A stretch of 64,000 nucleotides of DNA from Vibrio fortis (GCF_024347475.1 NZ_AP025487.1:620001-684000); one strand, 5' to 3'. Shown: positions 30,349 through 41,381, numbered from the stretch's first letter. Numbers and translations: made by a program. Notes: a model not told the origin generated them from the letters alone.

Positions 30349-31152
30349 TTACTTCAGCATACCTTCGTTTGCGTTCTCACGAACGTGCTTAAGAATAGCT
30401 TTAACACCACGTGCACTTGAAGCAACAACGTTACCAGACTTCATGTAGTCAGTACCGCCAGCAAAGTCAGTTAGGATTGCGCCAGCTTCACGAGCGATTA
30501 GGTCGCCAGCTGCCATGTCCCATGGTTTTAGGTCTAGCTCTAGGTAACCGTCAACACGGCCAGCCGCTAGGTAACATAGGTCTAGTGCTGGAGAACCAGT
30601 ACGACGGAAATCAGAACAATCAACGAATAGACCAGAGATGATCTTCATGAAAGATTCTGAGTGCTGTTTAGCTTTGAATGGGAAACCTGCAGCTAGGATA
30701 GAACCTTGTAGGTCTTTCAGCTGAGTTACACGCATACGAGCGTTGTTTAGTTGAGCACCAGCGCCACGTTGAGCTGTGAATAGCTCGTTTAGCATTGGGT
30801 CGTAAACACACGCTACTTCAGTACGGCCGTTCATGCGAACTGCGATAGATACTGCGAAGTGTGGGAAGCCTTTAACGAAGTTGTTCGTGCCATCTAGTGG
30901 GTCAACGATCCATTGAACATCAGAGTCTTTACCTTCAGTAAGACCGTTCTCTTCAGAAACAATGCTGTGCTCTGGGTAAGAAGCTTTGATTGTTTCAATA
31001 ATCATGTATTCAGCTTCTTTAGCAATATTTACAACGTAGTCGTTGTTGCCTTTCAAAGATGTTTCGATCTTATCAGTTGTTTCTAGAGATTTAGCAATGT
31101 GATTGCCTGCTTTACGCGCAGCGCGAATAGCAATGTTTAGCATTGGATGCAT
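30349..31152 (-). CDS. suhB: Inositol-1-monophosphatase SuhB
   Basis: Mg2+-dependent inositol monophosphatase-fold protein; in E. coli it also joins the Nus antitermination complex on ribosomal RNA operons. It has exactly the E. coli length, 267 residues. The metal and phosphate site is visible in VSEENG (near residue 66), WIVDPLDGTNNF (near 83) and KPWDMAAGDLIAREAG (near 213). Divergent from trmJ, as in E. coli. Confidence 0.97.
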   Translation of the reverse strand: MHPMLNIAIRAARKAGNHIAKSLETTDKIETSLKGNNDYVVNIAKEAEYMIIETIKASYPEHSIVSEENGLTEGKDSDVQWIVDPLDGTNNFVKGFPHFAVSIAVRMNGRTEVACVYDPMLNELFTAQRGAGAQLNNARMRVTQLKDLQGSILAAGFPFKAKQHSESFMKIISGLFVDCSDFRRTGSPALDLCYLAAGRVDGYLELDLKPWDMAAGDLIAREAGAILTDFAGGTDYMKSGNVVASSARGVKAILKHVRENANEGMLK

Positions 31153-31333
31153 ATGGAGATTCCCACAAGATGTTAAAGAACGATTTAAAGCGGCGGCGAG
31201 TATACCAAAGTTTTTGCAAAAGGGAAGTGGTTATTTTTTGAACTCTTGAAATCACATTCCGTGAAGGGTCTGACCATTTTACTTTGTGATGTGTTAATAT
31301 CTCGCGATTATTTTTAAAGTGGTGTCATATAGC

Positions 31334-32062
31334 ATGTTAGACAATGTAAAAGTCGTTCTCGTTGGTACTTCTCACTCGGGCAATATCGGCTCTGCCGCTC
31401 GTGCGATGAAAGTTATGGGTTTAAGCCAATTAGTGTTGGTGGATCCTCAGTGTGAAGTGGATGAGCAAACAATGGCTTTGGCAGCGGGTGCTGGTGATAT
31501 CGCAGAAAACGCGAAAATTGTTTCAACATTAGAAGAAGCAGTAAAAGACTGTGGTCTTGTTGTTGGTTCAAGTGCACGCTCTCGTACATTGGAGTGGCCA
31601 ATGCTAGAGCCTCGTGAGTGTGGCGAGAAATTTGCTATCGAAGGGCAAAAGCACCCAGTGGCGCTTATCTTTGGTCGTGAACGCACTGGTTTAACGAATG
31701 AAGAGCTGCAAAAGTGTCACTACCATGTTTGCATTCCAGCAAACCCAGAATACAGCTCGTTGAATCTAGCGATGGCGGTTCAAACATTGAGCTATGAAGT
31801 TCGCGTTGCTCACCTAAACCAAGAGGCGAGTCAGTACCCTCCACAAGCAGAAGATGAGTACCCACGTCACGAAGAGCTCGAAATGTTTTATGAGCACCTT
31901 GAAAAAGTGATTACGGATACCCAATTTATCTCTAAGGACAAACCAGGTCAGGTGATGAATAAGCTTCGTCGTCTGTTTAGCCGTGCACGCCCTGAAATCC
32001 AAGAAATTAATACGCTGCGCGGTATTTTGACCTCAGTTGAGAAGTCTCAGAAGGGCGAATAA
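31334..32062 (+). CDS. trmJ: tRNA (cytidine/uridine-2'-O-)-methyltransferase TrmJ
   Basis: SPOUT-class methyltransferase that adds a 2'-O-methyl group at position 32 of several tRNAs using S-adenosylmethionine. I chose the ATG at 31334 ([20 protein letters not shown], 242 residues; 246 in E. coli); an in-frame upstream start would add five residues without homology. The knot motifs [17 protein letters not shown] and SLNLAMAVQ are clear. The isc operon follows after a regulated 117-base gap; the order suhB-trmJ-isc is the same as in E. coli. Confidence 0.95.
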   Translation: MLDNVKVVLVGTSHSGNIGSAARAMKVMGLSQLVLVDPQCEVDEQTMALAAGAGDIAENAKIVSTLEEAVKDCGLVVGSSARSRTLEWPMLEPRECGEKFAIEGQKHPVALIFGRERTGLTNEELQKCHYHVCIPANPEYSSLNLAMAVQTLSYEVRVAHLNQEASQYPPQAEDEYPRHEELEMFYEHLEKVITDTQFISKDKPGQVMNKLRRLFSRARPEIQEINTLRGILTSVEKSQKGE

Positions 32063-32087
32063 GTAACCACAAATTCCGTAAGGGTGA

Positions 32088-32137
32088 ATACCTGACTAAA
32101 ATAGTCAATTAAATACTTGACCATTTTAGTCAGGTAT
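32088..32137 (+). promoter_or_regulatory. Two adjacent type 1 IscR binding sites before iscR
   Basis: Two 25-base sites directly next to each other (32088-32112 and 32113-32137). Each fits the E. coli type 1 IscR pattern, starting ATAC and holding paired TGAC and AGTC cores, in opposite senses. IscR carrying [2Fe-2S] would bind here and repress its own operon when clusters are sufficient. Confidence 0.85.
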
Positions 32138-32179
32138 GGAAAAATTCCAACCACATAAACAATGTGGATACGGTGTGAT

Positions 32180-32701
32180 ATGAAACTTACATCTAAAGGA
32201 AGATATGCGGTCACAGCTATGCTAGATGTAGCACTGCATTCGCAAAAAAGCCCTGTACCTTTGGCTGACATCTCTGAACGTCAAGGTATTTCGTTATCTT
32301 ACTTAGAACAACTATTTTCTAAGTTACGCAAAGCTGGCCTTGTGGCGAGTGTGCGTGGTCCTGGTGGTGGTTACCGCTTGGGCGCAGAAGCCGGTGACAT
32401 TGCTGTCGGAACAGTGATTGCTGCCGTTGATGAATCGGTTGACGCTACTAAGTGTCACGGTCGTGGTGATTGCCAAGGTGGCACACGTTGCCTTACGCAC
32501 ACACTGTGGCGTGATCTAAGCTCCCGCATCAGCAGCTTCTTAAATGACATTACGCTCGGTGAGCTAATGAAAGATAACGAAGTTTTAGAAATTTCTGATC
32601 GTCAAGATATCGATCTTGCGGTTAATAATGGTTTTGCACATAAAAATACGAGCACTACAACGATTAGTGCAGCACCTCACGGTGTTAATGCCCGCTCTTA
32701 G
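32180..32701 (+). CDS. iscR: Fe-S cluster assembly regulator IscR
   Basis: Rrf2-family regulator that senses iron-sulfur cluster status. From the ATG at 32180 it has 173 residues; this start matches the family N-terminus [16 protein letters not shown]. The [2Fe-2S] ligands Cys92, Cys98, Cys104 and His107 fall at exactly the E. coli positions. The winged helix ([19 protein letters not shown]) is followed by the RGPGGGYRL wing. The C-terminus is about ten residues longer than in E. coli (162). It leads the isc operon behind two type 1 sites, so it is self-repressed. Confidence 0.97.
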   Translation: MKLTSKGRYAVTAMLDVALHSQKSPVPLADISERQGISLSYLEQLFSKLRKAGLVASVRGPGGGYRLGAEAGDIAVGTVIAAVDESVDATKCHGRGDCQGGTRCLTHTLWRDLSSRISSFLNDITLGELMKDNEVLEISDRQDIDLAVNNGFAHKNTSTTTISAAPHGVNARS

Positions 32702-32728
32702 CGGTCAGTTTTTACATTGGAGTAGAAA

Positions 32729-33943
32729 ATGAAACTGCCTATTTACTTTGACTATTCAGCTACTTGCCCAGTTGATCCTCGTGTTGCTGAAAAAATGGTT
32801 CAGTGTATGACGATGGACGGTAACTTCGGTAACCCTGCATCTCGTTCACACCGTTACGGCTGGCAAGCAGAAGAGTCAGTAGATAATGCTCGTGAGCAAA
32901 TTGCCGATCTCCTGAATGCAGACCCACGTGAAATCGTATTCACGTCTGGTGCAACAGAATCTGACAACCTTGCTATCAAAGGTGCAGCGCACTTTTACGA
33001 GAAGAAAGGTAAGCACGTAATCACGTGCAAAACAGAACACAAAGCAGTTCTTGATCCATGTCGTCAACTTGAGCGTGAAGGCTTCGAGGTAACTTACCTA
33101 GAGCCAGAAGCAAACGGCATCATCGATCTAGACAAGCTACAAGCTGCAATGCGTGAAGATACAGTGCTTGTTTCTATCATGCACGTAAACAACGAAATCG
33201 GCGTTATCCAAGATATCAACGCAATTGGCGAACTATGTCGTTCACGCAAGATCATCTTCCACGTTGATGCGGCTCAGTCTGCGGGTAAAATCCCACTAGA
33301 CGTTCAAGAGATGAAAGTAGATTTAATCTCTCTTTCTGCTCACAAAGTTTACGGCCCTAAAGGCATCGGTGCACTTTACGTTCGTCGTAAGCCTCGTATT
33401 CGTCTTGAAGCTCAAATGCACGGTGGTGGTCACGAACGTGGTTTCCGTTCAGGCACGCTAGCAACACACCAAATCGTTGGTATGGGTGAAGCATTTGCTA
33501 TCGCTAAACAAGACATGCAAAAAGATTACGACCACGCACTAGCGCTACGTGAGCGTCTACTGAAAGGTGTTCAAGACCTTGAAGCAGTAACGGTAAACGG
33601 TGACCTAGACCAGCGTGTTCCACACAACCTAAACGTGAGCTTTGCTTTTGTTGAAGGTGAGTCTCTGCTTATGTCTCTAAAAGACCTAGCAGTATCATCG
33701 GGTTCTGCATGTACATCAGCAAGCCTTGAGCCATCTTACGTTCTACGTGCTCTTGGTCTAAACGATGAACTGGCACATAGCTCAGTACGTTTCTCATTCG
33801 GCCGTTTTACAACGGAAGAAGAAGTTGACTACGCAATCGCTCAGATTCGTGTAGCAGTAAACAAATTACGCGACATGTCTCCTCTATGGGATATGTATAA
33901 AGAAGGGATTGATCTGGACACTGTTGAGTGGGCACATCACTAA
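32729..33943 (+). CDS. iscS: Cysteine desulfurase IscS
   Basis: Pyridoxal-phosphate enzyme that takes sulfur from cysteine as a persulfide for Fe-S clusters, thiolated tRNA bases and cofactors. It is 404 residues, the same as E. coli and aligning with it from end to end. Key residues follow: His104 in [10 protein letters not shown], the PLP lysine Lys206 in [12 protein letters not shown], and the persulfide Cys328 in [13 protein letters not shown]. The gene lies 27 bases after iscR with a GGAG ribosome site. Confidence 0.98.
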   Translation: MKLPIYFDYSATCPVDPRVAEKMVQCMTMDGNFGNPASRSHRYGWQAEESVDNAREQIADLLNADPREIVFTSGATESDNLAIKGAAHFYEKKGKHVITCKTEHKAVLDPCRQLEREGFEVTYLEPEANGIIDLDKLQAAMREDTVLVSIMHVNNEIGVIQDINAIGELCRSRKIIFHVDAAQSAGKIPLDVQEMKVDLISLSAHKVYGPKGIGALYVRRKPRIRLEAQMHGGGHERGFRSGTLATHQIVGMGEAFAIAKQDMQKDYDHALALRERLLKGVQDLEAVTVNGDLDQRVPHNLNVSFAFVEGESLLMSLKDLAVSSGSACTSASLEPSYVLRALGLNDELAHSSVRFSFGRFTTEEEVDYAIAQIRVAVNKLRDMSPLWDMYKEGIDLDTVEWAHH

Positions 33944-33976
33944 TCTCACGGATATAGAGGATTCGAGGTAACTATC

Positions 33977-34354
33977 ATGGCATATAGCGAAAAAGTAATT
34001 GATCACTACGAAAACCCACGTAACGTAGGTTCGTTTGATAAAGAAGATCCAAATGTAGGTAGCGGCATGGTTGGCGCTCCAGCATGTGGTGACGTAATGA
34101 AACTGCAAATCAAGGTAACACCAGAAGGTATTATTGAAGATGCGAAATTTAAGACATACGGTTGTGGTAGTGCAATCGCGTCTAGCTCACTAGTTACTGA
34201 GTGGGTTAAAGGTAAGAGCATCGATGAAGCAGCGGCAATCAAAAACTCTGAAATTGCAGAAGAGCTAGAGCTTCCACCAGTGAAAGTTCACTGTTCAATT
34301 CTTGCTGAAGATGCAATTAAAGCAGCTGTTGCGGATTACAAAAAGAAACGTTAA
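33977..34354 (+). CDS. iscU: Fe-S cluster assembly scaffold IscU
   Basis: Scaffold on which IscS-derived sulfur and iron form a [2Fe-2S] or [4Fe-4S] cluster before transfer by HscA/HscB. The 125-residue protein (128 in E. coli) has the three cluster cysteines in PACGDVMKL, YGCGSAIASS and VHCSILAEDAI. The HscA recognition motif LPPVK is present just before the third cysteine. It lies 33 bases after iscS. Confidence 0.98.
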   Translation: MAYSEKVIDHYENPRNVGSFDKEDPNVGSGMVGAPACGDVMKLQIKVTPEGIIEDAKFKTYGCGSAIASSSLVTEWVKGKSIDEAAAIKNSEIAEELELPPVKVHCSILAEDAIKAAVADYKKKR

Positions 34355-34452
34355 TCGCCCTTCATAGCGGTTCGTTGCAAAAAAATAGTAATATTAGGGA
34401 GTGCATTTTGTGCTCCCACTGAGTTCTCAAATTATTAAAACAAGGTTGTAGT

Positions 34453-34776
34453 ATGGCCATCACCATGACAGAGACGGCAGCAAGCCGAGTTCAAGCTTTC
34501 CTAGATAACCGAGGTAAAGGTATCGGGTTACGTTTGGGCGTGAAAACCACTGGCTGTTCAGGTATGGCATATGTACTTGAGTTCGTTGATGAACTCAACG
34601 AAGAAGACCAAGTGTTTGAGCACTCAGGTGTTAAGGTCATCATTGATCCTAAGAGCTTGGTTTACCTAGATGGCACTGAGCTTGATTATGTAAAAGAAGG
34701 CCTAAACGAAGGTTTTGAATTCAACAACCCAAATGCGAAAGGCGAGTGTGGTTGTGGTGAGAGCTTTAATGTATAA
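34453..34776 (+). CDS. iscA: Iron-sulfur carrier IscA
   Basis: A-type carrier that receives clusters or iron and passes them to apo-targets, mainly [4Fe-4S] enzymes. It has 107 residues as in E. coli. The three conserved cysteines are in [13 protein letters not shown] and in the C-terminal GECGCGESF. It starts 98 bases after iscU; no terminator is seen in that gap, so it belongs to the same operon. Confidence 0.97.
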   Translation: MAITMTETAASRVQAFLDNRGKGIGLRLGVKTTGCSGMAYVLEFVDELNEEDQVFEHSGVKVIIDPKSLVYLDGTELDYVKEGLNEGFEFNNPNAKGECGCGESFNV

Positions 34777-34872
34777 GTGCTTGAATGGCTAAGCATCTAT
34801 TGTAAGCGCATCGATTGTAAGCAACGTACAATTAGGCTCTGCATCAGGGCCTAAAATTAGGACCACCTTTAC

Positions 34873-35388
34873 ATGAATCATTTCGAATTATTTGGGCTAC
34901 CACTTCAGTTTCAACTGGATGGTAGCCTTCTTGCTTCTCAGTTTAGAGACCTGCAGCGTCAATTTCATCCAGACAACTTTGCTACTGCCTCCGAGCGTGA
35001 TCGCTTGCTAGCGGTACAAAAAGCTTCTCAAATCAATGACGCTTATCAGGTACTTAAGAACCCAATCAGTCGCGCAGAGCACCTATTAGTGCAAAATGGC
35101 GTTGATATTCGTGGTGAACAGCAAACCATGCAAGATCCAATGTTCCTAATGGAGCAGATGGAACTGCGTGAAGAGTTAGAGCACATCGCAGCAAGCCCAG
35201 ATGGTGCTGACGAGCTGTTCGACTTCGATACTAAAGTCAGCAAAATGTATAAGCAGCACCTAGCGCAGATCGAACAACAGTTGGATCAAGCGGTATGGGA
35301 AGAAGCCGCTGACAGCGTTCGTAAACTGAAATTCATCGCAAAACTCAAGAAAGAAATAGAACAAGTCGAAGATCACCTGCTCGACTAG
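34873..35388 (+). CDS. hscB: Co-chaperone HscB
   Basis: J-domain protein that brings IscU to the Hsp70-like HscA. Length is 171 residues, as in E. coli. The J-domain covers about residues 1-75 with the essential HPD in QFHPDNFATASERD; the C-terminal three-helix part binds IscU. It is placed just before hscA, 22 bases apart. The ribosome site is weak. Confidence 0.97.
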   Translation: MNHFELFGLPLQFQLDGSLLASQFRDLQRQFHPDNFATASERDRLLAVQKASQINDAYQVLKNPISRAEHLLVQNGVDIRGEQQTMQDPMFLMEQMELREELEHIAASPDGADELFDFDTKVSKMYKQHLAQIEQQLDQAVWEEAADSVRKLKFIAKLKKEIEQVEDHLLD

Positions 35389-35410
35389 CGACTAGATAAA
35401 AGGAATCCTC

Positions 35411-37261
35411 ATGGCATTACTTCAAATTGCAGAACCAGGACAAAGCTCAGCACCGCACGAGCATAAGCTGGCTGTGGGTATCGATTTAGGTACTACCAAC
35501 TCTCTTGTTGCCTCGGTTCGCAGTGGTGAAGCGACGACCTTAGCGGACGCTCAAGGCCGCTCAATTTTGCCTTCTGTTGTTCACTATCAAGCTGATTCGC
35601 ATACCACAGGCCAAGAGGCTCGTGATTGTGCGCAGACAGATCCACAGAACACCATTATTTCAGTGAAACGACTGATTGGCCGTTCACTGGCTGATATCAA
35701 GCAGCGCTACCCATCACTGCCTTATCAATTTGAAGAGAGCGATAATGGCTTACCTGTTATTCGCACGGAGCAAGGCACTAAGAACCCTATTCAAGTATCT
35801 GCTGATATCTTGAGAACTCTAGGTCAACGTGCGGAGTCTACCCTAGGCGGTGAGCTTGCAGGTGCTGTCATTACGGTTCCTGCTTATTTCGATGACGCTC
35901 AGCGTGCGGGTACAAAAGATGCGGCGCAACTGGCTGGTCTTCATGTTCTTCGCCTTTTGAATGAGCCAACTGCTGCTGCAATTGCTTATGGTTTAGATTC
36001 TGGCCAAGAAGGTGTGATTGCGGTTTACGACTTGGGCGGTGGTACGTTTGATATCTCTATCTTACGTCTATCAAAAGGTGTATTCGAAGTATTGGCAACG
36101 GGTGGCGACTCAGCATTAGGTGGTGATGACTTTGACCATCTAGTAGCCGATCACTTCCAACAGCAAGCCGGTTTGACAGAGCTAACTGCTGAACAAAGCC
36201 GTATTCTGCTAGACGCAGCCACAGACGCTAAAATTCGTCTGTCTGCTGAAGAGGAAGTTGATGTCGAAGCGCTGGGTTGGACGGGTACACTGACTCGTGA
36301 TGAGTTCAATGACATCATCAAGCCATTGGTTAAGAAAACACTGATGTCTTGTCGCCGTGCATTGAAAGACGCTGACGTAGACGCTGATGAAGTGCTTGAA
36401 GTGGTCATGGTTGGTGGTTCAACTCGTACTTTGTTTGTTCGTGAAATGGTCGGTGACTTCTTTGGTCGCACACCACTGACGAGCATTAACCCTGATGAAG
36501 TAGTTGCAATTGGTGCTTCAATCCAAGCGGATATCCTAGCGGGTAACAAGCCAGATGCTGAAATGCTGCTATTGGACGTAATCCCACTTTCTTTGGGTAT
36601 TGAAACTATGGGCGGCTTGGTTGAGAAGATCATCCCTCGTAACACCACAATCCCTGTTGCTCGCGCGCAAGAGTTTACTACCTTTAAAGATGGCCAAACG
36701 GCAATGACGGTTCATACCGTTCAAGGTGAGCGTGAGATGGTTGATGACTGTCGTTCACTGGCACGTTTTGCTCTTAAAGGCATTCCGCCTATGGCTGCGG
36801 GTGCAGCACATATCCGTGTTACCTATCAAGTTGATGCAGATGGTCTACTGTCTGTAACGGCAATGGAAAAGAGCACGGGTGTTCAAGCGGAAATTCAAGT
36901 TAAGCCATCATACGGTCTGAGTGACGATGAAGTGGCTAACATGCTGAAAGACTCAATGACATACGCGAAAGAAGACATGCAAGCTCGCGCTCTAGCTGAG
37001 CAGCGTGTAGAAGCGGACCGTGTGATTGAAGGCCTGATCGCAGCAATGCAAGCCGATGGTGACGAGCTACTTAACGAGCAAGAGAAGCAGCTGCTACTTC
37101 AAGCGATTGAGTCTCTGATCGAGAAGCGCAACGGTGATGACGTTGATGCGATTGAGCTAGAAATTAAGAATACAGACAAAGCGAGCCAAGACTTTGCTTC
37201 TCGTCGTATGGATAAATCAATTCGTGCTGCACTGTCAGGTCAGTCAGTCGATAATATTTAA
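35411..37261 (+). CDS. hscA: Fe-S protein chaperone HscA
   Basis: Specialised Hsp70 that, with ATP and HscB, drives cluster transfer from IscU. The 616 residues match E. coli exactly in length. The nucleotide-binding domain shows [13 protein letters not shown] (about 23-35), [15 protein letters not shown] and [10 protein letters not shown]; the substrate domain follows from about residue 390. It has no DnaK-like acidic C-terminal tail, as expected of this family. fdx follows after 20 bases. Confidence 0.98.
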   Translation: MALLQIAEPGQSSAPHEHKLAVGIDLGTTNSLVASVRSGEATTLADAQGRSILPSVVHYQADSHTTGQEARDCAQTDPQNTIISVKRLIGRSLADIKQRYPSLPYQFEESDNGLPVIRTEQGTKNPIQVSADILRTLGQRAESTLGGELAGAVITVPAYFDDAQRAGTKDAAQLAGLHVLRLLNEPTAAAIAYGLDSGQEGVIAVYDLGGGTFDISILRLSKGVFEVLATGGDSALGGDDFDHLVADHFQQQAGLTELTAEQSRILLDAATDAKIRLSAEEEVDVEALGWTGTLTRDEFNDIIKPLVKKTLMSCRRALKDADVDADEVLEVVMVGGSTRTLFVREMVGDFFGRTPLTSINPDEVVAIGASIQADILAGNKPDAEMLLLDVIPLSLGIETMGGLVEKIIPRNTTIPVARAQEFTTFKDGQTAMTVHTVQGEREMVDDCRSLARFALKGIPPMAAGAAHIRVTYQVDADGLLSVTAMEKSTGVQAEIQVKPSYGLSDDEVANMLKDSMTYAKEDMQARALAEQRVEADRVIEGLIAAMQADGDELLNEQEKQLLLQAIESLIEKRNGDDVDAIELEIKNTDKASQDFASRRMDKSIRAALSGQSVDNI

Positions 37262-37281
37262 TAGTTAGAGAATAGATAAAC

Positions 37282-37620
37282 ATGCCAAAGATTATTGTTT
37301 TACCTCACGAAGATCTATGTCCAGAAGGCGCAGTGCTAGAAGCAGAAACGGGCGAGACAGTACTTGATGTTGCATTAAAGGCAGGCATTGGTATTGAACA
37401 CGCGTGTGAAAAGTCGTGCGCATGTACAACTTGTCACGTTGTGATTCGTGAAGGTTTCGATTCACTAGAAGAGAGCGACGATCTTGAAGATGACATGCTA
37501 GATAAAGCATGGGGTTTAGAGATGGAATCTCGCCTAGGTTGTCAGGCAAAAGTTGCGGACGAAGATCTTGTTGTTGAGATTCCAAAATACACGCTAAACC
37601 TAGCTTCTGAAGATCACTAA
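37282..37620 (+). CDS. fdx: ISC [2Fe-2S] ferredoxin
   Basis: Adrenodoxin-type ferredoxin giving electrons for Fe-S cluster assembly on IscU. The 112 residues (111 in E. coli) hold the cluster motif CEKSCACTTCH, with the fourth ligand in LGCQAKV, plus the acidic interaction patch (EESDDLEDDMLD). Co-transcribed after hscA. Confidence 0.97.
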   Translation: MPKIIVLPHEDLCPEGAVLEAETGETVLDVALKAGIGIEHACEKSCACTTCHVVIREGFDSLEESDDLEDDMLDKAWGLEMESRLGCQAKVADEDLVVEIPKYTLNLASEDH

Positions 37621-37714
37621 AACTCACGCTAAATGGCGAAGGTTTTAGTAAAACTGGCTTAGAATAATAGTGTATTAGAGGCGCATGAGTGCCTTTAACT
37701 GATAAGGAAATGAT

Positions 37715-37915
37715 ATGAGCTTAAAGTGGATTGACTCGCGAGATATCGCGATTGAACTATGTGACTTATACCCGGATACGGATCCAAAAACGGTACGTTT
37801 TACTGATCTGCACCAATGGATATTAGATCTTGAAGACTTCGACGATGAACCAAATCACTCGAACGAGAAGATCCTTGAAGCCATCATTCTATGCTGGATG
37901 GATGAGATGGACTAA
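37715..37915 (+). CDS. iscX: Fe-S cluster assembly protein IscX
   Basis: Small acidic protein of 66 residues, the E. coli length, which binds IscS and modulates cluster formation, possibly as an iron-dependent regulator. It starts [20 protein letters not shown] and contains the conserved helical DLHQWI and the acidic C-terminus [11 protein letters not shown]. It ends the isc operon with a terminator 80 bases on. Confidence 0.96.
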   Translation: MSLKWIDSRDIAIELCDLYPDTDPKTVRFTDLHQWILDLEDFDDEPNHSNEKILEAIILCWMDEMD

Positions 37916-37997
37916 GCTCCCATGCTCATTTTTAACTCGGCGGCAGAGATAAGCTCTCTGAAAACACAGCCAAGTTAACAATTCTTACTAAAAAAAG

Positions 37998-38020
37998 CGG
38001 ACCTTATGGTCCGTTTTTTT
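37998..38020 (+). terminator. Terminator of the isc operon
   Basis: CGGACC stem with GGTCCG (37998-38003 and 38008-38013), TTAT loop, then seven T residues. Confidence 0.85.
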
Positions 38021-38121
38021 ATCAAAATGACATTTTACTCCTACATAATGCTAACATCAGTTCGCTAATAAAAAATAATCTGAATCACAAAGGTAATGTG
38101 GTTCAAAGACAAGGAGAAATC

Positions 38122-39417
38122 ATGTCTACACAGATGTCAGTATTTTTAAGTCAAGAGCCTGCCCAGCCTCAGTGGGGAGATAAGGCTATCCTTTCGTTTT
38201 CAGAAGCAGGTGCAACAGTTCACCTAGCAGGAGGCCACGATCTAGGCGCAGTTCAACGCGCAGGTCGTAAACTTGACGGACAAGGTATTTCATCCATTTC
38301 ACTGCAAGGTGAAGGTTGGGATCTAGAGAGCGTTTGGGCATTCCACCAAGGCTATCGCGGTCCTAAAAAGCAAACCACGCTAGAGTGGGGCGAGCTATCA
38401 GAAGCGGATCAAGCTGAGCTAGAAGCTCGTATTCGCGCAACAGATTGGACTCGTGACATCATCAATAAAACAGCGGAAGAGGTTGCACCACGTCAACTGG
38501 CAACTATGGCTGCTGAATACATCAAATCTGTCGCGCCAGAAGGCACGGTAAAGGCGAAGATCGTTAAAGACAAAGACCTGCTCACTGAAGGGTGGGAAGG
38601 TATCTACGCTGTCGGTCGTGGCTCTGAGCGTACGTCTGCCATGCTACAGCTTGACTTCAACCCTACGGGTGATGAAAACGCACCAGTATTTGCATGTCTA
38701 GTCGGCAAAGGTATCACCTTCGATTCAGGCGGTTACAGTATCAAACCAGGTCAATTCATGACTGCGATGAAAGCAGACATGGGTGGTGCAGCAACGATTA
38801 CCGGTGGTCTAGGTTTGGCGATTGAGCGTGGCTTGAACAAGCGTATTAAGCTTATTCTTTGCTGTGCAGAAAACATGATCTCGGGTCGTGCACTGAAGCT
38901 AGGTGACATCATCACCTACAAAAACGGTACTACAGTAGAAATCATGAATACCGACGCAGAAGGTCGTTTGGTTCTAGCTGATGGTCTGATGTACGCAAGC
39001 GAACAGAATCCAGAACTTATCATCGATTGTGCAACGCTAACAGGTGCTGCGAAGAATGCTCTGGGTAACGACTACCACGCACTAATGAGCTTCGATGATG
39101 AGCTTTCTCATCAAGCGCTAACAGCAGCAAACCAAGAGAAAGAAGGTCTATGGCCACTTCCATTGGCTGACTTCCACCGTGGTATGCTGCCATCAAACTT
39201 TGCTGATCTATCTAACATCAGCACTGGCGATTACACTCCGGGTGCAAGCACGGCAGCGGCATTCTTGTCTTACTTTGTTGATGACTACAAGAAAGGCTGG
39301 TTACACATGGATTGTGCGGGCACATACCGCAAATCACCAAGTGATAAATGGGCAGCAGGCGCGACAGGTATGGGTGTTCGCACTCTGGCTCGTCTGCTTA
39401 TCGAGCAAGCAAAATAA
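38122..39417 (+). CDS. pepB: Aminopeptidase B (leucyl aminopeptidase family M17)
   Basis: Cytoplasmic metallo-aminopeptidase of family M17 with broad specificity. I chose the ATG at 38122, with AAGGAG before it (431 residues; 427 in E. coli); an upstream in-frame start at 38098 lacks homology. The two-metal site is visible in [15 protein letters not shown] and the signature [14 protein letters not shown]. As in E. coli it follows iscX, but a terminator lies between, so it is probably transcribed on its own. Confidence 0.95.
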   Translation: MSTQMSVFLSQEPAQPQWGDKAILSFSEAGATVHLAGGHDLGAVQRAGRKLDGQGISSISLQGEGWDLESVWAFHQGYRGPKKQTTLEWGELSEADQAELEARIRATDWTRDIINKTAEEVAPRQLATMAAEYIKSVAPEGTVKAKIVKDKDLLTEGWEGIYAVGRGSERTSAMLQLDFNPTGDENAPVFACLVGKGITFDSGGYSIKPGQFMTAMKADMGGAATITGGLGLAIERGLNKRIKLILCCAENMISGRALKLGDIITYKNGTTVEIMNTDAEGRLVLADGLMYASEQNPELIIDCATLTGAAKNALGNDYHALMSFDDELSHQALTAANQEKEGLWPLPLADFHRGMLPSNFADLSNISTGDYTPGASTAAAFLSYFVDDYKKGWLHMDCAGTYRKSPSDKWAAGATGMGVRTLARLLIEQAK

Positions 39418-39521
39418 TTATAAAATCAGGCAGCTATCGGCTGCCTGATTGTTACCTGAACTCACTTAATGAGGACAGGTGTCATTTTAAATAACAACAA
39501 AAATGAAGTGAAGGAACCCCT

Positions 39522-39956
39522 ATGGCTCTAGAAAGAACGTTCTCAATTGTTAAGCCAGATGCTGTTAAACGTAACCTGATCGGCGAAATCTACCACCGCA
39601 TTGAAAAAGCGGGCCTACAAATTGTTGCAGCTAAAATGGTGCACTTAACTGAAGAGCAAGCGAGCGGTTTTTACGCAGAACATGAAGGCAAAGAGTTCTT
39701 CCCAGCTCTTAAAGAGTTTATGACGTCTGGCCCTATCATGGTTCAGGTGCTAGAAGGCGAAGATGCAATTTGTCGTTACCGCGAACTAATGGGTAAAACA
39801 AACCCTGAAGAAGCGGCGTGCGGTACTATCCGTGCAGACTACGCAATCAGCATGCGTTACAACTCAGTACACGGCAGCGACAGCCCAGAATCGGCAGCGC
39901 GCGAGATTGAGTTCTTCTTCCCAGAATCTGAAATTTGCCCACGTCCTGCTGAATAA
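39522..39956 (+). CDS. ndk: Nucleoside diphosphate kinase
   Basis: Ndk balances nucleoside triphosphate pools by moving phosphate from ATP to NDPs through a phosphohistidine. The 144-residue protein (143 in E. coli) has the nucleotide-binding [12 protein letters not shown] and the active-site histidine in [16 protein letters not shown]. It is a single gene with its own terminator; a REP-like palindrome follows. Confidence 0.97.
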   Translation: MALERTFSIVKPDAVKRNLIGEIYHRIEKAGLQIVAAKMVHLTEEQASGFYAEHEGKEFFPALKEFMTSGPIMVQVLEGEDAICRYRELMGKTNPEEAACGTIRADYAISMRYNSVHGSDSPESAAREIEFFFPESEICPRPAE

Positions 39957-39974
39957 GCAACGGGTAATACTCTC

Positions 39975-40002
39975 AAGGCTTCACTACGGTGAGGCCTTTT
40001 TT
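39975..40002 (+). terminator. Terminator of ndk
   Basis: Ten-base stem with one mismatch (39975-39984 and 39989-39998), TACG loop, then a T-run. Confidence 0.85.
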
Positions 40003-40038
40003 GTATCTGGGTTTTACGTTTGAGATAGTTTACCTAGT

Positions 40039-40080
40039 CGTCATTCCCGATAGCGACGAAGGAGCGTAGTCGGGAATCTT
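40039..40080. repeat. REP-like palindromic element
   Basis: Contains ATTCCCGA (40043-40050) and TCGGGAAT (40070-40077) around a 19-base centre, so it folds as a hairpin. I recall near-identical sequences between genes in many Vibrio genomes, but only one copy is seen in this window. Confidence 0.6.
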
Positions 40081-40176
40081 GCTCTTATTTCTAGAATTGT
40101 AAGTAGTGAATGAGGGTTGTGTAAATTTTAATCACTTAACTTTGAATGTCTTAGTAAACACAGGGTTTTACAGCTC

Positions 40177-40205
40177 TTGTTGAAGATGCGTAAAGGCTGT
40201 ACAAT
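40177..40205 (+). promoter_or_regulatory. Sigma-70 promoter of rlmN
   Basis: TTGTTG (40177-40182), 17-base spacer and TACAAT (40200-40205), about 38 bases before the rlmN ATG. Confidence 0.5.
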
Positions 40206-40243
40206 TCGCGCCCTTAATTATTGTTCCGTCATTGAGAGGCACC

Positions 40244-41362
40244 ATGACCACAGCTAAAGTCAATCTACTCGATTTTGATCGTAAAGGTCTTCGTAAATTT
40301 TTCACAGAAGAATTGAATGAGAAAGCTTTTCGAGCAGATCAAGTAATGAAGTGGATGTATCACTTCGGTGTCGATGACTTCGAAAACATGAACAACATCA
40401 ACAAAAAGCTGCGTGAGAAACTTCAACGTCGCTGTGAAATCGTTGCTCCTGTTGTTTCTGAAGCTCAACACTCTTCAGACGGTACAATCAAATGGGCAAT
40501 GCGTGTTGGCGACCAAGACGTTGAAACGGTATACATTCCAGACGGTGACCGTGCGACGCTGTGTGTATCTTCACAAGTAGGCTGTGCACTTGAGTGTAAG
40601 TTCTGTTCTACAGCGCAACAAGGCTTCAACCGTAACCTAAAAGTCTCTGAGATTGTTGGCCAAATCTGGCGTGCATCTCGTGAGATCGGTCTTGAGAAAG
40701 AAACAGGTCGCCGCCCAATTACAAACGTAGTAATGATGGGTATGGGCGAGCCTCTGCTTAACATGAAAAACCTAATGCCATCATTAGAGATCATGTTGGA
40801 CGATCTTGGTTTTGCTCTATCTAAGCGCCGCGTAACAGTATCGACTTCTGGTGTTGTATCAGGTCTTGATCAAATGACGGGTAACATTGACGTTGCACTA
40901 GCAATCTCACTGCACGCGCCAAACGACAAGCTGCGTAGCGAAATCATGCCTATCAACGACCGTTGGGATATCGAAGACTTCCTAGCATCGGTACGTCGTT
41001 ACATTGCGTCTTCAAACGCTAACCGCGGTAAAGTTACCGTAGAGTACGTTCTATTGGATCATGTGAATGACGATATGGACCACGCTCGTGAACTTGCTGA
41101 GCTAATGAAAGACACGCCATGTAAGATTAACCTGATTCCATTTAACCCGTACCCAGGTTCTCCTTACAAGAAACCAAGTAACTCTCGTATCGACCGTTTC
41201 CAAAAAACGCTAATGGAATACGACTACACAGTAACAGTGCGTAAGACTCGTGGTGACGATATCGACGCTGCATGTGGTCAGCTGGTGGGTGATGTTATCG
41301 ACCGTACCAAACGTACGAAGCAAAAAGCTGCTGCGGAAACTATTCCAGTAAAAGCGCTTTAA
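40244..41362 (+). CDS. rlmN: Dual-specificity rRNA/tRNA adenine-C2 methyltransferase RlmN
   Basis: Radical-SAM enzyme that methylates C2 of A2503 in 23S rRNA and A37 in some tRNAs. I chose the ATG at 40244 with a GAGAGG ribosome site (372 residues; 384 in E. coli). The radical-SAM motif is [12 protein letters not shown], the resolving cysteine lies near the C-terminus in [10 protein letters not shown], and the GMGEPLLN motif is clear. It has a strong terminator downstream, so it is not obviously in one transcript with rodZ. Confidence 0.97.
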   Translation: MTTAKVNLLDFDRKGLRKFFTEELNEKAFRADQVMKWMYHFGVDDFENMNNINKKLREKLQRRCEIVAPVVSEAQHSSDGTIKWAMRVGDQDVETVYIPDGDRATLCVSSQVGCALECKFCSTAQQGFNRNLKVSEIVGQIWRASREIGLEKETGRRPITNVVMMGMGEPLLNMKNLMPSLEIMLDDLGFALSKRRVTVSTSGVVSGLDQMTGNIDVALAISLHAPNDKLRSEIMPINDRWDIEDFLASVRRYIASSNANRGKVTVEYVLLDHVNDDMDHARELAELMKDTPCKINLIPFNPYPGSPYKKPSNSRIDRFQKTLMEYDYTVTVRKTRGDDIDAACGQLVGDVIDRTKRTKQKAAAETIPVKAL

Positions 41363-41381
41363 GCCGCTCTCAGTTTTAACA

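Noticed and set aside
36151..36648. 165-codon frame antisense to hscA
   Set aside because: Ser/Thr-rich shadow of a conserved gene; hscA matches its E. coli counterpart across this part.
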